NCBI GenBank assembly: GCA_016194705.1 | Contig: JACQAZ010000029.1 | Coordinates: 17,373-81,372 of the forward strand | Length of the DNA: 64,000 bases | Reading direction: 5' to 3' | Source: Elusimicrobiota bacterium | Lineage (GTDB): Bacteria > Elusimicrobiota > Elusimicrobia > UBA1565 > UBA9628 | Shown here: positions 51,554-59,064 of the stretch, in pieces | Numbering within the stretch: the stretch's first letter is position 1 | Layout of the letters: each line of letters opens with the position of its first letter | The notes under the pieces: generated by a model | What the model saw: only the letters and a program-made list of their open reading frames with translations | Database searches by the model: none | Told to the model about the DNA's origin: nothing | Program-made: the position numbers and the translations under genes

Positions 51554-53266
51554 ATGAAACGCCTCCCTCTCCTCGCCTTGCTGGCGCTGGTCGCCGCGGC
51601 GCCGAAAGTCATCGACTCCGGGCTCCCCGCGGGAGGCCGGGACGTGAGCGACTTCCCGCGCCCCGCCGGCCTGACGCTCAAGTCGTACACGGAGGACAAG
51701 GGGGCCAAGGGCGTCGAGGAGACCGCCACCTACCATTCCGAGGGCGCCACGGACGACGTGCTGGCCGAGTACGGCAGTCAGCTGACCGCCCGCGGCTGGA
51801 CGCGGGGCGCGCACTCGGACAGCGGGAAGGAGTTCCATCGCGTGGTGATGGCGGACTGGAAGACGGCCTCCCGCTCGGCGGACCTGCGGCTCTACACCGA
51901 CCGCAAGGGCGGCACGGACGTGTGGGTGCGCGTGAAGACTTCCCTAGCGCCGGCGTCGGCCGCGGCGGCGGCCGGGGTCGCGCCGTCGCAGAACAGCCCG
52001 GTGGTGGTCGTGCCCTCGGTGGTGGGCAAGCCGACGAAGGACGCCGAATGGACGGTGCGCGGCGCCGGGTTCGCGGTGGACTGGGCCGCGCCGCGGGTCG
52101 TGAACGCCGGACCGGGCGACCACGCCGACCGCGTGGCGGCGCAGGACCCCGCCGCCGGTCAGCGCGCGGCGCGCGGGTCCGCGGTCGTGCTGACGGCCAG
52201 GCACTTCGTGACTTTGGTGCCGGACGTGGTCGGCCTGACCCGGCATATGGCCGGCGAGAAGCTCCGTCAGCGCCAATTGCAGATGCAGACCGGCCCCGGC
52301 CGGCCCGCCGCGGACCCGGCCAAGGTGGGCACCGTGGCCGCCACCCAGCCCGGCGCGGGCGAGAAGGCGGCTCCGGATTCGACCGTCACGGTCACGATGT
52401 GGGAGCTGGCGGGCCCGGTGCCCGACGTGGTGGGCAAGACCGTGGCCGCCGCCACCGCCGCGCTGCAGGGCCGGCCGGGAGTGGCGCGCTTCACCCTCGT
52501 CCAGGGACCGTCGCAGGCGGTGACGGGCCCCGGCCAGATGGCGGGGCACATCGCCGTGCAGGACCCCGCGGCCGGGACGGTCGCGATGAACGGCAGCGCG
52601 GTGCGAGTGAACACCTGGGAGACGACTTTGCGCGCGCCCGACCTTGTGGGCCAGCGCTACCAACCCGGCGCCCAAGCCGGTCACGGCGGGGGCGGCGCGC
52701 ATTTCGATATCCAGGCCGGCCCGCCCAAGCCCACCACCGATCCCACGCAGGCGGGCAAGGTGGCCGAGCAGTCCCCCGCCGCCGGCCAGCCGATCGTCGA
52801 CGGCGGCGTGATCACCGTCTCGGTCTGGACTTTGGCCGGTCCGGTGCCGAACGTGGTCGGCAAGACTTATGACGCCGCCGCGCAGGCCCTGCGCTCGGGA
52901 CCCGGCGGCACGGCGAAGTTCGTCGGCAAGTCCGTCCTGGGCGCGCCCACCCCGCATCGGGCGGAATCCGAGCGGGTCGCCTCGCAAAGCCCCGCCGCCG
53001 GGACGGCCGCGCTGGACGGCTCCACGGTGATCCTCACCCTGCCGGCCTTGGAACAGAAGCTGCCCGACCTCGTCGGCGGCTCGCTCGCCCAGGCCCAGCG
53101 CCGGCTCGAGCAGCTGCAGCTGCAGGCCGTGGTCGCACCGCCGCGGCCCACCAACGACCCGGCCCAGGACGACCGCGTGGCCGCGCAGACTCCCGCGGCC
53201 GGCACCATCCTGGCCGCGGGCGGGACCGTCACGGTGACCGTGTACCGCCTGCACCCGCCCGAGTAA
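51554..53266 (+). CDS. Exported protein with six PASTA domains
   Basis: A 570-residue protein: signal peptide (MKRLPLLALLALVAAAP), a 110-residue alpha/beta domain, then six PASTA repeats. Each begins with (V/A/L)P(D/N/S)(V/L)VG and ends with VAxQxPAAGxxxxxGSxVxxT-like strands; starts fall near residues 154, 216, 290, 357, 430 and 506. PASTA domains bind muropeptides or unlinked peptidoglycan and usually sit on Ser/Thr kinases or penicillin-binding proteins; no kinase or transpeptidase domain is attached. A cell-wall sensing or scaffolding role is inferred. Confidence 0.85.
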   Translation: MKRLPLLALLALVAAAPKVIDSGLPAGGRDVSDFPRPAGLTLKSYTEDKGAKGVEETATYHSEGATDDVLAEYGSQLTARGWTRGAHSDSGKEFHRVVMADWKTASRSADLRLYTDRKGGTDVWVRVKTSLAPASAAAAAGVAPSQNSPVVVVPSVVGKPTKDAEWTVRGAGFAVDWAAPRVVNAGPGDHADRVAAQDPAAGQRAARGSAVVLTARHFVTLVPDVVGLTRHMAGEKLRQRQLQMQTGPGRPAADPAKVGTVAATQPGAGEKAAPDSTVTVTMWELAGPVPDVVGKTVAAATAALQGRPGVARFTLVQGPSQAVTGPGQMAGHIAVQDPAAGTVAMNGSAVRVNTWETTLRAPDLVGQRYQPGAQAGHGGGGAHFDIQAGPPKPTTDPTQAGKVAEQSPAAGQPIVDGGVITVSVWTLAGPVPNVVGKTYDAAAQALRSGPGGTAKFVGKSVLGAPTPHRAESERVASQSPAAGTAALDGSTVILTLPALEQKLPDLVGGSLAQAQRRLEQLQLQAVVAPPRPTNDPAQDDRVAAQTPAAGTILAAGGTVTVTVYRLHPPE

Positions 53267-53322
53267 AGGCGACACCTCGCCGTCAGCGGGAACAAATCCC
53301 GGGGTCTCATCGTATAGATGGG

Positions 53323-53826
53323 ATGACCATCCCCGATGCGTTCACCGAGACTCCCATCCATCGCATTCGCGGGCGCCGCGTCATGCTCGACGCGGAACTC
53401 GCGGTGGTCTACGGCGTACGGACGAAGCGCCTCAATGAACAGGTGCGCCGAAATCGGGGGCGATTCCCGCAAGATTTCGTATTCCAGCTGACTCCGGCCG
53501 AAAAGGCCGAGGTGGTCGCAAATTGCGACCACCTCCAGAAACTTCGCTTCTCGTCGACTTTACCCTTTGCCTTCACCGAGCACGGCGCGGTCATGCTCGC
53601 GGCCGTGTTGAATTCGCCGCGAGCCGTGCGGGCGAGCGTAGGCATCGCTCGGGCGTTCGTAAGGTTGAGGCGGCTGGCGTTCGGACGCCGGGAATTAGCG
53701 GCGCGCCTCAAGGAACTAGAGGGGCGCGTCGGCACGCACGACGGCGAGATCCGAGAGCTGTTCGAGGCCTTGGGCGCGATGGTCGAGGGACCGGACACCG
53801 TCAAGAAGATCGGCTTTCACCCTTAG
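53323..53826 (+). CDS. ORF6N-domain protein
   Basis: A 167-residue protein whose first about 95 residues match the ORF6N DNA-binding domain: IHRIRGRRVMLDAELAVVYGV, then RRNRGRFPQDFVFQLT and PFAFTEHGAVMLAAVL. A helical tail may be a coiled coil. The family is common on phages and mobile elements and also as chromosomal orphans. No other phage gene is nearby. It overlaps the Nudix gene tail to tail. Confidence 0.88.
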   Translation: MTIPDAFTETPIHRIRGRRVMLDAELAVVYGVRTKRLNEQVRRNRGRFPQDFVFQLTPAEKAEVVANCDHLQKLRFSSTLPFAFTEHGAVMLAAVLNSPRAVRASVGIARAFVRLRRLAFGRRELAARLKELEGRVGTHDGEIRELFEALGAMVEGPDTVKKIGFHP

Positions 53827-54227
53827 GCGAGCAAGTCGCGCCACTCGCCGCGCGCCAGGCGCTCGGCGGTGGGGATGTCGGCGGGGGCCAGCTCGTAGGA
53901 CGGGAGGTCCGCCGGCGCGACCCAGGCCAACTGGTCGTGGTCGGTGGAAGCGAGGTCTCCGGCATTCTCGCAGCGGCACAGCACGCTGATCAGCTCGATC
54001 ATGCCGTGGGCGTAGGCGTGGCGGTGGGCGAAGATCTCGGGACCGGGCGTGACGGTCAGGCCCAGCTCTTCCTTCAGCTCGCGCACCAGCGCGTGCTGGG
54101 GCGTCTCGCCGGGCTCGATCTTGCCGCCGGGGAACTCCCACAGGCCCGCCTGGCTCTTGTGCGGGGCGCGGCGCGCGAGCAGGACCTTCCCCCCGCGGAT
54201 CAGGACGGCGGCGGCGACGCGCGTCAC
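53823..54227 (-). CDS. Nudix hydrolase (MutT-like)
   Basis: A 134-residue Nudix protein with the full G-x5-E-x7-R-E-x-x-E-E-x-G-x box (GGKIEPGETPQHALVRELKE, then ELGL) near residue 38. The size and the WEFPGGK lead-in resemble 8-oxo-dGTP pyrophosphatase MutT. It would remove oxidised nucleotides; its product after further steps, 8-oxoguanine, is the substrate proposed for 3086-4459. The start overlaps the tautomerase stop. Confidence 0.9.
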   Translation of the reverse strand: MTRVAAAVLIRGGKVLLARRAPHKSQAGLWEFPGGKIEPGETPQHALVRELKEELGLTVTPGPEIFAHRHAYAHGMIELISVLCRCENAGDLASTDHDQLAWVAPADLPSYELAPADIPTAERLARGEWRDLLA

Positions 54228-54424
54228 GCGCCGCGCTTGCGGCGGGCGGCGACGGTCTCGCCGGCGATGCCCCAGTTGTCGGCGGCGATCTCCTCGATGA
54301 CGACGTGCGTCGTCTGCGGGTTCTTGCCCAGCTGGTCGGCCATCAGCTGCGTGATGGAGGCGATGAGCTTGGCTTTCTGCTCGGCGGTGGCGCCGGGGGT
54401 CATTTTGATATTGATGAAGGGCAT
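54224..54424 (-). CDS. 4-oxalocrotonate tautomerase-family protein
   Basis: A 66-residue tautomerase: after Met removal Pro1 is N-terminal (MPFINIKMTPGAT), as needed for catalysis, and the helix EQKAKLIASITQLMADQLGK and strand THVVIEEI follow. Arg residues near the C-terminus match the family only loosely. TATCCT lies 5 bases before the ATG. It is co-transcribed with the Nudix gene. Confidence 0.88.
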   Translation of the reverse strand: MPFINIKMTPGATAEQKAKLIASITQLMADQLGKNPQTTHVVIEEIAADNWGIAGETVAARRKRGA

Positions 54425-54429
54425 GAGCC

Positions 54430-54435
54430 AGGATA
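54430..54435 (-). promoter_or_regulatory. -10 box of the tautomerase-Nudix operon
   Basis: TATCCT on the minus strand, 5 bases before the ATG at 54424. Confidence 0.4.
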
Positions 54436-54457
54436 TCACAAGCGCGGGGTTTTTCGG

Positions 54458-54463
54458 TACGCT
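54458..54463 (+). promoter_or_regulatory. -10 box of the DUF488 gene
   Basis: TACGCT, 6 bases before the GTG at 54470 and directly abutting an ATG at 54464, which is one reason for preferring the GTG. Confidence 0.4.
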
Positions 54464-54469
54464 ATGCCC

Positions 54470-54826
54470 GTGATCCGCATCAAGCGCGTGTTCGACCGCA
54501 AGGAGCCCGACGACGGCTACCGCGTGCTGGTGGACCGCAAGTGGCCGCTGGGCGTGCGCAAGGAGGCCGCCGCGCTGAGCTATTGGGCCAAGGAGCTGGC
54601 GCCGTCCGAGGCCCTGCGCGAGTGGTACCACCACGACCCCAAGCTGTGGAACGCCTTCCAGGCGCGCTTCCGCGAGGAGCTGAAGGCGCCGGCCGCCGTG
54701 AAGACCTTGATGGACCTGGCCGCCATCGTCGCCCAGGGCGGGCCGGTGACCTTGATCTACGCGTCGCGCGAGCCCGTGCGCAACAACGCGACCGTGGTGA
54801 AGGAAGTCATGGAGACCTACCTGTGA
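54470..54826 (+). CDS. DUF488-family protein
   Basis: A 118-residue protein of the DUF488 family: VFDRKEPDDGYRVLVDRKWP, then SYWAKELAPSEALREWYHHD and WNAFQARFREEL. Starting at GTG 54470 gives MIRIKRVFD, matching the usual family start MIxIKRVY, whereas ATG 54464 would add two residues and leave no room for the promoter. Function is unknown; a nucleic-acid role has been suggested for the family. It overlaps the next lipoprotein gene. Confidence 0.88.
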   Translation: MIRIKRVFDRKEPDDGYRVLVDRKWPLGVRKEAAALSYWAKELAPSEALREWYHHDPKLWNAFQARFREELKAPAAVKTLMDLAAIVAQGGPVTLIYASREPVRNNATVVKEVMETYL

Positions 54827-55173
54827 GGCGCGCCGCGCTGATCGCCGCGCTGGCCGCGCTGGCCGCGTGCAAGATGCCCAAGCCCCCGCCCGAGACGCCC
54901 GTCGGCTGGGACGTGTACAAGGACGGAAAGCGCGTGCTGTGGATGCTGGACCAGCCGGGGACCTTCGAGACCTCGGCCGGAGCCGCGCCGCCCGGGATAC
55001 CGGTGTACACCCATCCCGCGGTCACCGCCACCGCGCACGACCTCAAGGACGAGGACCACCTGCGGGCGCTGTTGGAGGCGTCGAGGACCTTCGACGAATA
55101 CAGGGCGACCCTGGAGAAGAACGGCTACCAGGTCGTGCCCGTCGGGACGAAGCCCCCGGTCAAGACGCCTTAA
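54823..55173 (+). CDS. Small lipoprotein of unknown function
   Basis: A 116-residue lipoprotein (MRRAALIAALAALAACKMPK) starting at GTG 54823 inside the DUF488 stop. The mature part, with WDVYKDGKRVLWMLDQPG and a C-terminal helix-strand EYRATLEKNGYQVVPVG, has no recognised family. It ends four bases into the convergent gene 55170-56831. Confidence 0.7.
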   Translation: MRRAALIAALAALAACKMPKPPPETPVGWDVYKDGKRVLWMLDQPGTFETSAGAAPPGIPVYTHPAVTATAHDLKDEDHLRALLEASRTFDEYRATLEKNGYQVVPVGTKPPVKTP

Positions 55174-56831
55174 CGGCGCTTCTTGCCGTTCTTCCCGTGC
55201 TTGCGGCCGCCCTGCTGCGCGGCGCCGCCGGGCCGGAAGCCCTGCTTGCCGGCGCCGTCGGCGGGCCCGCTCTGCAGGAAGAGGAAGCTCACCGGCATCC
55301 CGTACTTCTGGGACAGCCAGGCCTCCTTGCCGCGCAGGTACTCGGCCAGCTCGACCTTGCGCTGGTCGCGCTCGGTCATCGTCTCCGGGTCGGCGTCGGG
55401 GTCGGTGCCGATGTCCATCGAGAAGACGACCTGGTCGAAGGGCTTGCCGATCATCCCGTCGAGTTCTTTCTTGTACTTGCGGTAGGTGTCCAGCTTGTAG
55501 AGGACCTTGTCGCGCAGGACTTCCTCGTTGGGCAGGCCCACGCGGGCCGACTTGGCCTCGACGAGCAGGACCTTGCCCTCGGGCGACTCGACGACCGCGT
55601 CCAGCTCGGAGATGTAGTGGCCCTCGGGGTCGAACAGCTCGCGGCCGGACTGCAGGATCTTGTAGCCCAGCTTGTAGTAGTGCTCCAGCGTCTTGAGCTC
55701 CAGCAGCAGGCCCACGTAGCGCGAGTACACCACGCCCTCGATGATCTTGGAGAGGCCCTGGCCCTGGTACTTCTTGGCCAGGTCGTTGAGCTTGGAGCGG
55801 ATGACCGTGATGTCCTTGGGCATCGGCGCCAGGTCGTCCAGGAACTTGAAGGTGATGCGGCCGTTGGAGCGCGCGGTCACGCCGGCGCCGACCTGGCGGA
55901 TGTGCTCCTTGATCTCGGAGTAGCCGCGCGCGTCGAACACCAGCTCGACCTCGTCGAGCTTGCCCATCGCGGCCTCCGCCTTGCCGCCGCGCGCGAACAT
56001 CGCCTCGGCGTCGCGGATCACGCCGTCCACGCGGCGGATGCCCTCGCGGACCTCGGACTGCGGGTTCTGGGCGTGATGGAAGAACACCCGGTGCGTGTGC
56101 ACCGCGACCGTCTTCTTGCCGTCCTTGAGCACGCCGTCCACCCAGACCAGCGTCTCCTCGAGGTGCGTGTTCTCCTGGGAGAGCCCGCGGCCCTTCGCGA
56201 CCGCCTCGACCGCCGAGACCTTCGCGAGCACGTCGCCGTACGCGTCGTCCATCACGTCGAGCGACTCGGAGAGGTCGAGCTTTCCCTTGTACTGCTCCAC
56301 CATGCGGCGGACTTCCTGATAGTAGACCGCCGCGCGGCCCTCGATGTTGACGCCCTCGTCGTTGATGACGAAGGACGCGGCCGGCGCCGGGGCGCGGCCG
56401 CCGTCGAAGGACCGGCGGCCGTAGTCGCCGCGGCGGGAGTCGCCGCGGGAGGCGGCGGCCGCGTTCAGGGAGTCGAGGGCGGGAGCGCCGGAACGCTCGG
56501 GCGCGACGGCCGGGGCCGCGGAGACGGCGGCGGGGCCCGTCGGGACGACCGAGGCGGCGGGGACGACGGCGAGAGCGGGCGCGGCGAGCGGAGCGACGGC
56601 GGCGGGCGCGGCCAGCGCGGACGGCGCGGCGAGCGGCGAGAAAGCGGAGGGCGCCGCGAAAGCCGCGGGCGCGGCGGAGAAGGTCGCGCCGACGGCGGCC
56701 GCGGGCGCGGCGTAGGAGCCGAGGCCAGGAGCGACGCGCGGGACCGCTTCCACGACGGCGGACGACGCCGGGACGGCGGCGGCGACCAGGGCGAGCGCGA
56801 CGAGACGCACGGCGCGGAGGCGGTAGTTCAT
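55170..56831 (-). CDS. Exported PD-(D/E)XK-like protein, paralogue B
   Basis: A 553-residue paralogue of 41441-43174. A signal peptide (VRLVALALVAAAVPASS) and a long Ala/Pro region to about 145 precede the conserved domains: DVMDDAYGDVLAK near 200, VFFHHAQNPQSEVREGIRRV near 245, YVGLLLELKTLEHYYKLGY near 375, and ISELDAVV with LLVEAKSARV near 408-426, preserving the E-x-D...E-x-K core. It again ends in a basic tail (KHGKNGKKRR). N-terminal linkers are unrelated between copies, so selection acts on the C-terminal domains. TACACT is 6 bases before the ATG. Confidence 0.75.
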   Translation of the reverse strand: MNYRLRAVRLVALALVAAAVPASSAVVEAVPRVAPGLGSYAAPAAAVGATFSAAPAAFAAPSAFSPLAAPSALAAPAAVAPLAAPALAVVPAASVVPTGPAAVSAAPAVAPERSGAPALDSLNAAAASRGDSRRGDYGRRSFDGGRAPAPAASFVINDEGVNIEGRAAVYYQEVRRMVEQYKGKLDLSESLDVMDDAYGDVLAKVSAVEAVAKGRGLSQENTHLEETLVWVDGVLKDGKKTVAVHTHRVFFHHAQNPQSEVREGIRRVDGVIRDAEAMFARGGKAEAAMGKLDEVELVFDARGYSEIKEHIRQVGAGVTARSNGRITFKFLDDLAPMPKDITVIRSKLNDLAKKYQGQGLSKIIEGVVYSRYVGLLLELKTLEHYYKLGYKILQSGRELFDPEGHYISELDAVVESPEGKVLLVEAKSARVGLPNEEVLRDKVLYKLDTYRKYKKELDGMIGKPFDQVVFSMDIGTDPDADPETMTERDQRKVELAEYLRGKEAWLSQKYGMPVSFLFLQSGPADGAGKQGFRPGGAAQQGGRKHGKNGKKRR

Positions 56832-56837
56832 GCCCTC

Positions 56838-56843
56838 AGTGTA
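56838..56843 (-). promoter_or_regulatory. -10 box of exported paralogue B
   Basis: TACACT on the minus strand, 6 bases before the ATG at 56831. Confidence 0.5.
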
Positions 56844-56948
56844 CCGCTGCCTTATAGAACGGGCCTGGGCCGTTCGGGTCGCGCCGGGGCGGCAAAGGTC
56901 CTACGAACGGGCTTGAATCGGCGGCGGACGGGGGGCATACTGGAGGAC

Positions 56949-57581
56949 ATGAGACGACCCGGCCTGGCCCTGGCCGCCGCGCTCGCCCTGCTGGGCGCGA
57001 CGGAGGCGCGCGCCGAGGACTACCTGTCCCTGGCCGGAGGCCGGGCGCTACCGCTCTCGTATAAACACTTCAACTCCATCGCCGCGCCCGGCTACACCGG
57101 CGGCCTGGAGTACTTCCACCAGTTCGGCTACGGGCTCGGGCTCGGCCTCCAGGCCGACTACCTGGCGTTCCGCCCCCGCCTCGTCGAGGGCTCCGTGTCC
57201 AAGACGAAGTCCCAAGCGAGCGCCGGGACCCTGACCGCGATCGTCCGCTGGGCGCCGTTCTTCCGCAAGGGCGGCGGCCCGTACGCGCTGGCCGGCTTCG
57301 GCGCCAACCGCTACACCGAGAGCATGAAGACGACCCCGAACCCCGGCTACGTCTGGGTCGACACCGGGACCAGCGAGACGCGCACGACCCTCAGCGGCTC
57401 GTCCACCGGCGCGGCCTACGTCCTCGGCGCCGGCCTGGACTTGGCGGTCTCGCCGAACGGCCTGACCTTCGGCGCCGAGGCGCGCTGGCATTACCTGCGC
57501 ACCGACCAGAAGAAGTTCGGCGGCTCGATGGCGAAGGCGTTCACCGTCGTCGGCCGCGTCGGCGTCCGGTTCTGGAACTGA
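56949..57581 (+). CDS. Outer-membrane beta-barrel protein
   Basis: A 210-residue protein with a signal peptide (MRRPGLALAAALALLGATEARA) and about eight amphipathic strands with Gly/aromatic alternation (YGLGLGLQADYLAFRP, GLTFGAEARWHYLRT), ending VVGRVGVRFWN. This is the small OmpA/OprF-like or outer-membrane protein beta-barrel layout. A GGAGGAC ribosome site precedes the ATG. Co-transcribed with the following lipoprotein (1-base gap). Confidence 0.78.
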   Translation: MRRPGLALAAALALLGATEARAEDYLSLAGGRALPLSYKHFNSIAAPGYTGGLEYFHQFGYGLGLGLQADYLAFRPRLVEGSVSKTKSQASAGTLTAIVRWAPFFRKGGGPYALAGFGANRYTESMKTTPNPGYVWVDTGTSETRTTLSGSSTGAAYVLGAGLDLAVSPNGLTFGAEARWHYLRTDQKKFGGSMAKAFTVVGRVGVRFWN

Positions 57582-57582
57582 C

Positions 57583-58020
57583 ATGAGGAGAGCGCTGGCC
57601 GCCGCCGCCGTCCTGGCCCTGACGGGCTGCGGCCTGACCTTCCGTTTCGACCGCAAGATGTCGAACGAGGAGCTGATCCTGCGCGACGAGGTTCGCGCGT
57701 ACTACTCCGAGGTCGCCGCGGCCTTCGCGGCCGGCAACGGAGCGGCGCTCGCCGGGCTGTTCGCGCCCGGCATCTCCCACCCGATGACGAAGGAGCAGAT
57801 CGAGGCCTGGGGCGACGACTTCTTCGCCAAGCACGGCCCGGCCGGGTTCAAGGTGGAGAAGCTGGAGTTCGAGAAGGTGGGGCACGTCTCCGCCGAGGTC
57901 GTGCTGACCTACCGCGTGGAGACGCGCGACAAGGCGGGGTCCTTCGGCGGCGTCGAGCGCGACCGACTGGTCAAGCGCGGACGCCGGTGGTCCGTGGCGT
58001 CATGGGACAAGCTCCCATGA
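57583..58020 (+). CDS. Lipoprotein with NTF2/SnoaL-like fold
   Basis: A 145-residue lipoprotein (lipobox LALTGC). The mature part has the helix-helix-strand order of NTF2-like domains: LRDEVRAYYSEVAAAFAAGN, a segment with LAGLFAPG, and strands EVVLTYRVETRD and WSVASWDKLP. Such domains bind small ligands or mediate contacts; no catalytic residue is evident. Confidence 0.7.
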   Translation: MRRALAAAAVLALTGCGLTFRFDRKMSNEELILRDEVRAYYSEVAAAFAAGNGAALAGLFAPGISHPMTKEQIEAWGDDFFAKHGPAGFKVEKLEFEKVGHVSAEVVLTYRVETRDKAGSFGGVERDRLVKRGRRWSVASWDKLP

Positions 58021-58038
58021 CGCCGACGGACCGCGGCT

Positions 58039-58962
58039 TCAGAAGTTGAGGCTGGCGCCGATCGTCGCGTAGTTCTGGTCGGCGTAGCCGGACTGCGTGT
58101 AGTGTTCCCACGCCGCCTTCACGTTCAGCATGTCGAGGCCCACGTTGCCGCCCAGCTCGACCGCGTTGGACGGGGTCTCGCCCAGCTTGAAGGTCGTGTG
58201 CGTGTAGGAGACGTAGGGACGCACGAACGGCAGGGTCTTCCACTTCATCTTCAGGTTGTAGCTGGTGTCCGGGAAGCCCTGCTCGATCGCGCCGAAGCCC
58301 GACAGCGCCAGGAACTGCGCGACGCGCGCGTTGCCGCCGTTCAGGTCCTTGTCGTAGCGGCTCTTGGTGATGGAGCCGGAGACCTCGGTGATCAGGAACT
58401 TCGCGCCCGCGAAGGCGGTCAGGTCGTTCTGGCCGACCGTGTAGACCGTCGCGCGGCGCGCGCCGGCGCGGCGCAGGCCCGCGCCCGTCAGGCCCGTCGC
58501 GGAGAAGTCGTCGTAGTGCTGGATGTGCGTGAAGGCCGCGCCCACGTCCACGCCGGCCAGGCCGTAGCCGAAGGTCTCGTTGCTCTCCGAGGACGGGCCC
58601 GCCATCCGGTGGCCGTGCTTCGTGCCGCCGGGCGCCAGCGAGAAGGTCGCGTCCGCGCCGACCGAGGTCTGGCGGTAGCCGTTCACCTTGGGCTGGAAGC
58701 CGCCCTCCACGCCGAAGCTGAGCGGGCCCTTCTCGTAGCCGACGCGCAGGTTCGGCTTGTAGAAGGTGCCGCTGGACACGTCGGAGCGGTACAGCGAGAA
58801 CGACGGCGCGATGTACAGGTCGTCGGTCAGGTCGAGCGAGGCGTCGGCCTTCGTGCCGCGGTAGTTCTGCGAGCCGAAGGTCTGCGCGGCGCCGACGGAG
58901 ATCCCCGCGCGGGCGGGGACGGCGGCGGCGACGAGGAGCGAGGCGATCAGGAGATTCTTCAT
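58039..58962 (-). CDS. Outer-membrane beta-barrel protein
   Basis: A 307-residue protein with a signal peptide (MKNLLIASLLVAAAVPARA) and repeated amphipathic strands (DLYIAPSFSLYRSDVSSG, LSFGVEGGFQPKVNGYR, VRPYVSYTHTTFKLGE), ending with the terminal Phe typical of barrel proteins (ATIGASLNF). Substrate or role unknown. TAGTAT lies 6 bases before the ATG. Confidence 0.78.
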   Translation of the reverse strand: MKNLLIASLLVAAAVPARAGISVGAAQTFGSQNYRGTKADASLDLTDDLYIAPSFSLYRSDVSSGTFYKPNLRVGYEKGPLSFGVEGGFQPKVNGYRQTSVGADATFSLAPGGTKHGHRMAGPSSESNETFGYGLAGVDVGAAFTHIQHYDDFSATGLTGAGLRRAGARRATVYTVGQNDLTAFAGAKFLITEVSGSITKSRYDKDLNGGNARVAQFLALSGFGAIEQGFPDTSYNLKMKWKTLPFVRPYVSYTHTTFKLGETPSNAVELGGNVGLDMLNVKAAWEHYTQSGYADQNYATIGASLNF

Positions 58963-58968
58963 ACGCTG

Positions 58969-58974
58969 ATACTA
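58969..58974 (-). promoter_or_regulatory. -10 box of the 307-residue barrel gene
   Basis: TAGTAT on the minus strand, 6 bases before the ATG at 58962. Confidence 0.45.
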
Positions 58975-59051
58975 CGATTTTCGCCCCTCCGAGTTCGACG
59001 GCCGTCGCTTCCTAATATAGAGCCGGAAATGCTCCCGTAACACCGTTTTTT

Positions 59052-59057
59052 TACAAT
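59052..59057 (+). promoter_or_regulatory. -10 box of the GYF/zinc-ribbon gene
   Basis: TACAAT after a T tract, 7 bases before the GTG at 59065. Confidence 0.55.
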
Positions 59058-59064
59058 TCGACCG

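Noticed and set aside
53323..53826. Prophage remnant around the ORF6N gene
   Set aside because: Neighbours are ordinary chromosomal genes; no integrase, structural gene or attachment repeat seen.
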